In this document: in pieces, positions 7,515 to 12,437 of the stretch
Layout: every line of letters starts with the position of its first letter
How positions within the stretch are numbered: position 1 is the first letter of the stretch
Source of the DNA: Oceanihabitans sp.
GTDB taxonomy: Bacteria; Bacteroidota; Bacteroidia; Flavobacteriales; Flavobacteriaceae
Direction of reading: 5' to 3'
Length of the DNA: 12,437 nt
NCBI GenBank assembly: GCA_018067265.1
Contig: JAGPUY010000199.1
Location: 1 to 12,437, forward strand
Made by a program: the position numbers and the translations under genes
Notes under the pieces: model-generated
The model's database searches: none
The model's input: only the letters and a program-made list of their open reading frames with translations
Told to the model about the DNA's origin: nothing

Positions 7515-7528
7515 TTTAAGTGCTTTTT
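7491..7528 (+). terminator. Intrinsic terminator of the T9SS cargo gene
   Basis: CACTTAAA (7495-7502) pairs perfectly with TTTAAGTG (7515-7522) around a 12-base loop. Flanking AAAA and TTTT can extend the stem past one bulged C, and TTTTT (7524-7528) follows. The left arm lies within the last codons and the stop codon (7512-7514) lies in the loop. Confidence 0.7.
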
Positions 7529-7540
7529 AGAAAACAGTAT

Positions 7541-7570
7541 AAGCCATCTATTTTATACGGCTTTTATTTT
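7541..7570 (+). terminator. Second, weaker terminator-like hairpin
   Basis: AAGCC (7541-7545) pairs with GGCTT (7559-7563) across a 13-base loop and is followed by TTATTTT. It lies about 13 bases after the first terminator and could act as a backup. The short stem makes it a modest candidate. Confidence 0.4.
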
Positions 7571-7597
7571 ATACAAACTTCAAAAAAACTATCTTTA
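7568..7597 (+). promoter_or_regulatory. Weak promoter candidate for the SRPBCC gene pair
   Basis: TATCTTTA (7590-7597) differs from TAnnTTTG only at the last base and lies about 25 bases before the ATG at 7622. The expected -33 TTG is TTT (7568-7570). It is supported mainly by position, since the preceding gene ends in terminators. Confidence 0.3.
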
Positions 7598-7621
7598 GGC
7601 TATATTAATCATTTCATCTAT

Positions 7622-8077
7622 ATGAAATACACCACGGAGATTGTTATTAAACTTCCTTTAGAAGCATTTATAAAGAAATTATTTACTGCCGACAATATGA
7701 AACATTGGCAAGAAGACTTAACAAGCTTCGAACATGTTTCTGGAACACCAGGAGCTATTGGTAACAAAATGAGATTAAATTACACCATAGGCAAACGTAA
7801 AATTGCACTTATAGAAACCATAACGTATACCAATTTGCCGCATGAAATCTGCTTGAGTTATGAAACCAAAGGAATGCATAACACACAAAAGAACACGTTC
7901 TATAAAACCACAGAAAACCATACCAAATGGGTAAATGAAAATGAGTTTTTACCAACCAGCTTTCTATACAGAATGATGCTATTATTAATGCCAGGAGCAT
8001 TTAAAAAACAATCTGAAAAATATTTAGTAGATTTTAAAAAATTTGCCGAAAACCAAACATCTATCCAAAATGCGTAA
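7622..8077 (+). CDS. SRPBCC-fold (START/Bet v1-like) protein
   Basis: This encodes a 151-residue cytoplasmic protein without signal peptide. The opening MKYTTEIVIKLPLEAFIKKL, the early tryptophan (MKHWQEDLTSFEHVSG) and the following beta-strand-rich stretch (NKMRLNYTIGKRKIALIETI) are typical of SRPBCC proteins, which form a deep hydrophobic pocket for small ligands. A C-terminal helix (about 125-142, KKQSEKYLVDFKKFAE) completes the fold. The ligand cannot be predicted. The open frame extends upstream to a GTG at 7520, but that would place 34 codons across the terminator region, so the ATG at 7622 is preferred. Its last eight bases overlap the next gene, so the two are probably translated together. 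Confidence 0.75.
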   Translation: MKYTTEIVIKLPLEAFIKKLFTADNMKHWQEDLTSFEHVSGTPGAIGNKMRLNYTIGKRKIALIETITYTNLPHEICLSYETKGMHNTQKNTFYKTTENHTKWVNENEFLPTSFLYRMMLLLMPGAFKKQSEKYLVDFKKFAENQTSIQNA

Positions 8078-8303
8078 ACTTAAACTGATCTGGGATTTTA
8101 GAGGTCCTGCTGCAGAAAAAACGGCACAACACCATGTCATTCATTTAAAAGAATATATACAAACCCAAACCACAAATGTAGATGCAACCGGTCATGAAAT
8201 TATTAACGACATGCATACTATTGCTTTTATGGTTATAAATGAAGAAGACAAAACAGTCTTTAGAGACACCTTAAAACCACATCGTGGCGAATGGGTAGAT
8301 TAA
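8070..8303 (+). CDS. Conserved-looking small protein of unknown function (77 residues)
   Basis: I do not recognise a family. The ATG at 8070 overlaps the end of the SRPBCC gene by eight bases in another frame, which is strong evidence for coupled translation and for the gene being real. The protein begins MRKLKLIWDFRGPAAEKTA, contains three histidines within HHVIHLKEY and further ones at HE and MH, and ends PHRGEWVD. It has no signal peptide or membrane helix and looks like a small soluble alpha/beta domain. The in-frame TTG at 8043 would add nine residues and a longer overlap, and is less likely. A close functional link to the SRPBCC protein is inferred from the overlap. Confidence 0.7.
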   Translation: MRKLKLIWDFRGPAAEKTAQHHVIHLKEYIQTQTTNVDATGHEIINDMHTIAFMVINEEDKTVFRDTLKPHRGEWVD

Positions 8304-8368
8304 TAAAACCAGTACTCTAAAACGGAAATAACAGAAAGTTAGCCTTCTAATTCTCGAAACCTTTTTCA

Positions 8369-8389
8369 GCAATATTAAGTATTGTTTTT
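8369..8389 (+). terminator. Terminator of the SRPBCC/77-residue gene pair
   Basis: CAATA (8370-8374) pairs with TATTG (8380-8384) around a five-base loop; an extra G-U pair extends the stem, and TTTTT (8385-8389) follows. It lies about 65 bases after the stop of the 77-residue gene. The stem is short and AT-rich. Confidence 0.5.
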
Positions 8390-8406
8390 GAAGCATTAAA
8401 GCAACA

Positions 8407-8421
8407 ATAGATTAAATCTAT
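8407..8421. repeat. 15-base perfect palindrome between convergent genes
   Basis: ATAGATT-A-AATCTAT is a perfect inverted repeat about 55 bases beyond the stop of the NADH dehydrogenase gene on the minus strand. As RNA it could form a five-base-pair stem with a five-base loop, followed on the minus strand by TGTTGCTTT, so it may be a weak terminator for that gene. It could also be a chance AT-rich palindrome. Confidence 0.25.
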
Positions 8422-8475
8422 ACCACACCATCAAAATGCTATTTACCAACACCGTACAAGACTTATACTAAATAA

Positions 8476-9753
8476 TCAATCCAACCTTTTAAAAGGTCTA
8501 ATGATTAGTCTAGCCGCTTTATCAAAGTTAATATAATTATACGTCCAATTAAAGAAAACGATGATTCTATTTCTAAATCCGACTAAGGACATTAGGTGCA
8601 CAAACATCCATACAAACCAAGCAAAAAATCCAGCAAACTTATAGTGACTTAAATCTACAACGGCTTTATTTCTACCAATAGTAGCCATAGAACCTTTGTC
8701 TTTATAGACAAACTTTTTTAACGGTTTACCTTCGATTAGCCTTATTATATTTTTAGCAAGAAGTGCTCCTTGCTGAATTGCAGGTTGCGCAACTTGAGGA
8801 TGCCCATTGGGATACGCTTCCGTTTTCATTAAGGCAATATCTCCTAAAGCAAAAATAGATGCATAACCATTAATCTGATTATATGCATTTACTACATATC
8901 GATTTACGCGCTCAGTTAACACATCTGCGTTTAATCCTAGAACAGGACTTCCCGTTACTCCTGCAGCCCAAATAAGGGTTTCCGATTCTAATTTTAGACC
9001 CGAGTTCGTTAGCACTGTTTTTCCATCATAGCCCTTTACAAACGTATCACAATGTACTTGCACTCCTAAATCTAATAAAAACTTTGTTGCCTTTTTAGAA
9101 GCATGTTCACTCATTGGTGGCAATACTCTAGAACTGCCTTCTAACAAATGAATCTGCATATCACTAGCATTCAGATCTCTATAATCTCTTGGAAGGATAT
9201 TATTTTTAAGCTCTGCAATGGCACCAGCTAACTCCACTCCAGTTGGACCACCACCCACAATTACAAAATTTAGAAAAGCTTTTCTATCGCTATTAGAATC
9301 TGAAATAGCAGCTTTTTCCAGATTCTGAAGCATTAAACTCCTTATATCTAAAGCCTGCGGAATCGTTTTCATTGCCATACTATATTTTTCAATAGCGGCA
9401 TTACCAAAATAATTTGTTTTAGTACCTGTAGCAATCACCAAATAATCATAGCTTAAATCCCCAATATTGGTTTGAATGGATTTTGTTTCCGGAAAAATCT
9501 GTTCCACTTCTGCCAATCTAAAAAAAGCATTTTCATGTTTCTTTATAATTTTCCGCAAAGGATACGCTATAGAATCTGGTTCTAATCCTGCACTGGACAC
9601 TTGGTATAATAAAGGTTGAAAAGTATGGTAATTATGTTTATCGATTAAAACAACTTGAACTTTTTTGTTTTTTAGAGACCTAGCCAGTTTAATGCCAGCA
9701 AAACCACCACCGACAATAACAATTCTAGGATTTTTTGATTCCGGAATATTCAT
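8476..9753 (-). CDS. ndh: Type II NADH:quinone oxidoreductase (NDH-2)
   Basis: This encodes a 425-residue single-subunit flavoenzyme that passes electrons from NADH to the quinone pool (menaquinone in this group) without pumping ions. The FAD-binding dinucleotide motif is GGGFAG (15-20) near the N-terminus, the NADH-binding motif GGGPTGVELAG (167-177), and the second FAD contact FALGDIA (301-307). AQPAIQQG (322-329) corresponds to the NDH-2 motif at the quinone/FAD site. The C-terminal part (about 374-412) is rich in Phe and Trp and is the likely membrane-associating region; the protein ends in a basic tail. Length is normal. The ATG at 9753 lies about 20 bases from the predicted transcription start. 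It stands alone, divergent from the sigma-factor gene. Confidence 0.92.
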   Translation of the reverse strand: MNIPESKNPRIVIVGGGFAGIKLARSLKNKKVQVVLIDKHNYHTFQPLLYQVSSAGLEPDSIAYPLRKIIKKHENAFFRLAEVEQIFPETKSIQTNIGDLSYDYLVIATGTKTNYFGNAAIEKYSMAMKTIPQALDIRSLMLQNLEKAAISDSNSDRKAFLNFVIVGGGPTGVELAGAIAELKNNILPRDYRDLNASDMQIHLLEGSSRVLPPMSEHASKKATKFLLDLGVQVHCDTFVKGYDGKTVLTNSGLKLESETLIWAAGVTGSPVLGLNADVLTERVNRYVVNAYNQINGYASIFALGDIALMKTEAYPNGHPQVAQPAIQQGALLAKNIIRLIEGKPLKKFVYKDKGSMATIGRNKAVVDLSHYKFAGFFAWFVWMFVHLMSLVGFRNRIIVFFNWTYNYINFDKAARLIIRPFKRLD

Positions 9754-9779
9754 AAATGAAGACTAAAAAATTAGCTATA

Positions 9780-9787
9780 CAAAGATA
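9780..9787 (-). promoter_or_regulatory. -7 box of the ndh promoter
   Basis: On the minus strand TATCTTTG matches TAnnTTTG fully and would start transcription near 9773, about 20 bases before the ndh ATG. There is no TTG at the expected -33 distance, so the promoter may be weak or activator-dependent. Confidence 0.45.
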
Positions 9788-9883
9788 CGAATTTACCATC
9801 TTAAACACTATTTTTAAAGAATCTTAACATATAGTGTAACATTTTGAAATTAATGCTACTTATAGAATAACTAAACCACCAAT

Positions 9884-10378
9884 TTGAATAAAGAGTTAGA
9901 ACATAGTTTTGTAGAACAACTTGAAAAGCATCAAAACATTGTACATAAAGTTTGTAGGTTATATACCAACAATCAAGATGCGCATAATGATTTGTTTCAA
10001 GAGATAACCATACAGCTTTGGCGCGCTTTCCCTAAATTTAGAGGAGACGCTAAGTTTAGTACATGGATGTATCGTGTTGGATTAAACACAGCCATAACAC
10101 TTTACAGAAAAAGTAAACGCAGAGTTAGTACACAAGATTTTGACGCGGTACAATTTAGAATTAAAGCAGATGAGTATGATGATACCGAAGAAGAACAATT
10201 AAAGCTATTATACAAAGCAGTACACCAATTAAACGACATTGAAAAAGCACTAGTCTTTTTATACTTAGAAGACAAAAACTATAAAGAAATTAGCGAAACA
10301 ATGGGAATTAGTGAAGTAAATGCAAGAGTGAAGATGAATAGAGTGAAAAACAAATTAAGAACCATTTTAAATCCGTAA
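9884..10378 (+). CDS. ECF-type RNA polymerase sigma factor
   Basis: This encodes a 164-residue sigma-70 family protein of the ECF group, which redirects RNA polymerase to a small regulon. Region 2 spans about 15-80, with the core/-10 recognition segment DLFQEITIQLWRAFPKF and FSTWMYRVGLNTAI. An acidic linker (about 95-105, DEYDDTEEEQ) follows. Region 4 spans about 107-162, with the helix-turn-helix YKEISETMGISEVNARVKMN. The start is TTG 9884: an in-frame stop lies 12 bases upstream and no ATG occurs before region 2. The gene is followed after four bases by a four-helix membrane protein, suggesting a sigma/anti-sigma pair. I found no convincing promoter ahead of it; ECF genes often drive themselves from a promoter unlike the housekeeping one. 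Confidence 0.9.
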   Translation: MNKELEHSFVEQLEKHQNIVHKVCRLYTNNQDAHNDLFQEITIQLWRAFPKFRGDAKFSTWMYRVGLNTAITLYRKSKRRVSTQDFDAVQFRIKADEYDDTEEEQLKLLYKAVHQLNDIEKALVFLYLEDKNYKEISETMGISEVNARVKMNRVKNKLRTILNP

Positions 10379-10382
10379 ACCT

Positions 10383-11027
10383 ATGGATGAATTAGAATTA
10401 TTAAAAAAAGACTGGAAGAAAGAGGATACAAAACGCTATCCTAAACTTTCCTATAATGATATATACAGTATGATATTGAAGAAATCTTCTTCTATTGTAA
10501 AGTGGATTTTTATTATAAGCATCCTAGAATTTGTGTTTTGGATCGCATTTTCTTTAATTATGAAAGCAAATGGCAAAAACGAGAATATTGCAAATATAGA
10601 ATCCACCACTTTATTCATTGTGCTTTCTGTTATATCTTATTCGGTACTGGCGTATTTCTTTTATAAGTTTTACATGAATTATAAAACCATAAACAGTACA
10701 GATAATGCTAGTAAATTAATGGAAAACATACTAAAAACAAGACGTACAGTAAAACAGTATGTTGGTTTTAATCTGGCTTTTATGGTTATTAGCGTTGTAG
10801 TGATGCTGCCTTATGTAATGAATCATGATCAACATACCATGAGTCTAATAGAAAACGCAACCGCTAATGGTCACGTTTTTAAATTTTATGCAGGATTAAT
10901 ACTAGGAGTTCTTTTAGTATTAATAGTAGTAGTAGCGATATTATTATTGTTTTACTACTTGGTGTATGGTATTTTACTGAAGCGCTTAAATAGCAATTAT
11001 AAAGAGTTAAAGAAACTAGAGGTTTAA
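10383..11027 (+). CDS. Four-helix membrane protein, probable partner (candidate anti-sigma factor) of the ECF sigma
   Basis: This encodes a 214-residue integral membrane protein. A charged cytoplasmic N-terminus of about 38 residues (MDELELLKKDWKKED, then SYNDIYSMILKKSS) precedes four hydrophobic segments at about 39-60, 76-98, 127-146 and 168-197, with a loop at 99-126 and a basic tail. No zinc-binding anti-sigma motif (HxxxCxxC) or FecR-type domain is present. It starts four bases after the sigma gene, so co-expression is near certain. A role in restraining the sigma factor by its N-terminal region is inferred from that arrangement. Members of this group are sometimes given enzyme names in databases, for which I see no support. 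Its stop overlaps that of the convergent acyltransferase gene by four bases (TTAA). Confidence 0.75.
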   Translation: MDELELLKKDWKKEDTKRYPKLSYNDIYSMILKKSSSIVKWIFIISILEFVFWIAFSLIMKANGKNENIANIESTTLFIVLSVISYSVLAYFFYKFYMNYKTINSTDNASKLMENILKTRRTVKQYVGFNLAFMVISVVVMLPYVMNHDQHTMSLIENATANGHVFKFYAGLILGVLLVLIVVVAILLLFYYLVYGILLKRLNSNYKELKKLEV

Positions 11028-11836
11028 GATTCTTCCACTTTCCATTTACGCTTCTTATTAAGTTCTTCTTGCAAAGCAAGCTCTTCTTGAGGAATTACTT
11101 TTAAAAAGGAAGGATGTTGCTCTATAGCATATTCTATTTTTTCAACAATACTTGCAATACTTTCGTTTTCATAATCAATTTCCAAAGGTTGTTTGATTTC
11201 AAAAGACTGCATGATATTTTTCTTTTTAATACGTAATCCTTTTTTATCGAAACTACGTCTAAAACCATCAATTACTATTGGTACAACAATAGGTTTGTAT
11301 CTTTTAATAATATGCGCTGTTCCTTTTCTAATAGGCTTAAAAGGAGTCGTTGTTCCTTGCGGAAAAGTAATTACCCAACCATCATCTAATGCCTTACTGA
11401 TATTAGAAATATCACTCATTTTAACTTGTCTGTTTACATCTTCGCCCTTAGCTCTCCAAGTACGTTCAATACTAATAGAACCAACATAAGCTAATATTTT
11501 AGGCAACAAACCTGCACTCATCGTTTCTTTTGCAGCTACGTAATACAGATTTAATTTAGGATTCCATAGGTATCCAATATTTTTTATAGAATCGTCTCTA
11601 TTACTTAAACTTGCGTTAAACACATGAAACATAGAAACTACATCTGCAAAATAGGTTTGGTGATTAGAAATAAACAATACGTTAGTATCTGGAAGGTTTT
11701 TTATAATTTCTGAACCTTCAATTTGCAGTTCATTAAAGCCACGAAAACGTCTATGCGAAATCGCACCTAAAATACGAATCAGCCACTTTTTTATAAAAAG
11801 ATTATGTCCAAAAGGATTTTTATCAAATAATCCCAT
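11024..11836 (-). CDS. PlsC-like 1-acylglycerol-3-phosphate O-acyltransferase family protein
   Basis: This 270-residue member of the lysophospholipid acyltransferase (LPLAT/PlsC) superfamily probably transfers a fatty acyl chain to a lysophospholipid or related lipid at the inner membrane. The four motif blocks are visible: NHQTYFAD (58-65), GSISIER (119-125), FPQGTTTPF (158-166) and VVPIVIDG (184-191). Two differ from the textbook form: histidine and aspartate are five residues apart (HX5D instead of HX4D), and the FPEG glutamate is glutamine. The strong conservation around them suggests a family trait rather than decay. No membrane helix is obvious; the N-terminal LFIKKWLIRILGAIS is amphipathic. 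The substrate is uncertain. It has its own promoter at 11865-11892 and ends on stop codons shared with the convergent membrane-protein gene. Confidence 0.85.
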   Translation of the reverse strand: MGLFDKNPFGHNLFIKKWLIRILGAISHRRFRGFNELQIEGSEIIKNLPDTNVLFISNHQTYFADVVSMFHVFNASLSNRDDSIKNIGYLWNPKLNLYYVAAKETMSAGLLPKILAYVGSISIERTWRAKGEDVNRQVKMSDISNISKALDDGWVITFPQGTTTPFKPIRKGTAHIIKRYKPIVVPIVIDGFRRSFDKKGLRIKKKNIMQSFEIKQPLEIDYENESIASIVEKIEYAIEQHPSFLKVIPQEELALQEELNKKRKWKVEES

Positions 11837-11864
11837 AAGTATATTTTGCTATTTAATTAGAATA

Positions 11865-11892
11865 CAAATGTAGTAAAACTAAGCGTTTACAA
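11865..11892 (-). promoter_or_regulatory. Promoter of the PlsC-like gene
   Basis: On the minus strand TTG (11890-11892) is followed after 17 bases by TACATTTG (11865-11872), a full match to TAnnTTTG. Transcription would start near 11858, about 22 bases before the ATG at 11836. The -33 TTG is the last sense codon of the upstream NUDIX gene. Confidence 0.65.
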
Positions 11893-12437
11893 GGCCAGTT
11901 TTAACAAGTCTTTAATTTCACTTAGCATCATCGCTGTCGCTCCCCAAACCACATGATTATTAAGATGAAAAGCTGGAACCGCAACATCAACCTTATAAGA
12001 CGTTGAAACCGTTTTAGTTATAACGCTATGTTCATCTAAAAAATGAGCGAGCGATACTTCTATGATATCTTCTACTTCACTTTCTTGTTTTATAAAATGA
12101 GGTGTACTATTACTATAGCCAATAAATGGCTGCACGTAAAAATTACTGGGTGGAATATATACTTGCGTTAATGCTTTAAGGGTTTCAATACTGTGCATTG
12201 GCACACCGATTTCTTCTTCGGTTTCGCGCAACGCGGTATGCTTTAATGAGGTATCGGCCACTTCTACTTTACCGCCAGGAAAACCTACTTGCGCAGAATG
12301 CACGCCTTTATAGGTTTTTCGTAAAATCAAAACAAACTTCGTTTCTTGTGCTTCATCGGGGTAAAACAGTGCTAAAACCGCAGATTGCTTCGCATTTTTT
12401 ATTTTGCTTTGCTGCTTTTGTAAAAGATCTCCCCGAA
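11887..12437 (-). CDS. NudL-like CoA pyrophosphatase (NUDIX), N-terminus outside the window
   Basis: This encodes a NUDIX hydrolase of the NudL/CoA diphosphatase group, which cleaves coenzyme A or oxidised CoA to 3',5'-ADP and phosphopantetheine. The frame is open from the window end (two leftover bases at 12436-12437) to TAA 11887-11889, giving 182 residues without the true start. The upstream residues continue sensibly (GDLLQKQQSKIKNAKQSAVLA). The family signature LILRKTYKGVHSAQVGFPGG matches the LxxRxxxxxxHxxQxxFPGG motif of CoA-type NUDIX proteins. The NUDIX box follows, with ALRETEEEIG carrying the metal-binding glutamates; its spacing is one residue longer than the general box, as in NudL. 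A TTG at 12330 is in frame but lies inside the signature, so it is not the start. It is co-directional with the acyltransferase gene but separated by a promoter. Confidence 0.87.
   Translation of the reverse strand, partial: RGDLLQKQQSKIKNAKQSAVLALFYPDEAQETKFVLILRKTYKGVHSAQVGFPGGKVEVADTSLKHTALRETEEEIGVPMHSIETLKALTQVYIPPSNFYVQPFIGYSNSTPHFIKQESEVEDIIEVSLAHFLDEHSVITKTVSTSYKVDVAVPAFHLNNHVVWGATAMMLSEIKDLLKLAL

Noticed and set aside
7520..7621. 34-codon extension of the SRPBCC protein from GTG 7520
   Set aside because: It would cross two terminator-like hairpins, and its residues do not match the SRPBCC fold, which starts at the ATG 7622.
8043..8069. Nine-codon extension of the 77-residue protein from TTG 8043
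   Set aside because: The ATG at 8070 gives the typical short overlap with the upstream stop, while the extension reads only as the other frame of the SRPBCC gene.
8485..8496. Perfect 12-base palindrome CCTTTTAAAAGG
   Set aside because: It lies inside the last codons of ndh, has no loop for an RNA hairpin and is of a length expected by chance in AT-rich DNA.
10879..11079. 66-codon minus-strand ORF over the end of the membrane-protein gene
   Set aside because: It is the reverse shadow of a hydrophobic coding segment and overlaps two well-supported genes.
1..12437. CRISPR arrays, tRNA or rRNA genes, insertion sequences, phage or attachment sites
   Set aside because: No regularly spaced repeats, cloverleaf-like sequence, transposase or integrase motifs, or flanking direct repeats were seen; the gene content looks like ordinary chromosome.

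Overview
This AT-rich window almost certainly comes from a member of the Bacteroidota, most likely the family Flavobacteriaceae. The support is: promoters of the Bacteroidota type (TTG, 17-19 bases, TAnnTTTG); the absence of Shine-Dalgarno sequences ahead of starts; a protein with a type IX secretion (T9SS) C-terminal sorting domain; a type II NADH dehydrogenase; and an AcnB-type aconitase with the compact N-terminus seen in this phylum. Twelve protein genes are well supported and two are cut by the window edges. No tRNA, rRNA, CRISPR array, transposase or phage gene was found.

Layout. (1) Bases 1-857, minus strand: the first 285 codons of acnB. (2) Bases 858-1290: an intergenic stretch with one possible 46-codon ORF and a pair of abutting hairpins. 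(3) Bases 1291-6464, minus strand: a tight four-gene operon transcribed from a clear promoter at 6498-6527. It encodes a 644-residue two-parvulin periplasmic foldase, a parvulin-like lipoprotein, a SurA-like foldase and a MoxR-family AAA+ ATPase. Junctions are 0-1 bases, and two of the downstream genes appear to start with TTG placed directly at the previous stop. (4) Bases 6663-7514, plus strand: a secreted protein with two tandem SusE/SusF-like modules and a T9SS sorting domain, followed by a strong hairpin terminator. (5) Bases 7622-8303, plus strand: an SRPBCC-fold protein overlapping a 77-residue protein of unknown function. (6) Bases 8476-9753, minus strand: ndh-type NADH:quinone oxidoreductase. 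(7) Bases 9884-11027, plus strand: an ECF sigma factor and a four-helix membrane protein, probably a regulatory pair. (8) Bases 11024-11836, minus strand: a PlsC-like acyltransferase with an unusual active-site motif. (9) Bases 11887-12437, minus strand: a NudL-like CoA pyrophosphatase cut by the window end.

How the genes fit together. The main coherent unit is the envelope-folding operon: three secreted proteins built on the SurA/parvulin plan, with active-site histidines intact in the first, absent in the second and split between domains in the third, coupled to a cytoplasmic MoxR chaperone ATPase. Much of the rest is envelope- or membrane-related (sigma/membrane-protein pair, acyltransferase, T9SS cargo, NDH-2). 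I see no wholly new multi-gene defence or mobile system. The most interesting leads are the graded catalytic decay across the parvulin operon, the sigma factor with a partner lacking a recognisable anti-sigma domain, the HX5D/FPQG acyltransferase, and the catalytic-domain-free SusE/F-like T9SS cargo.
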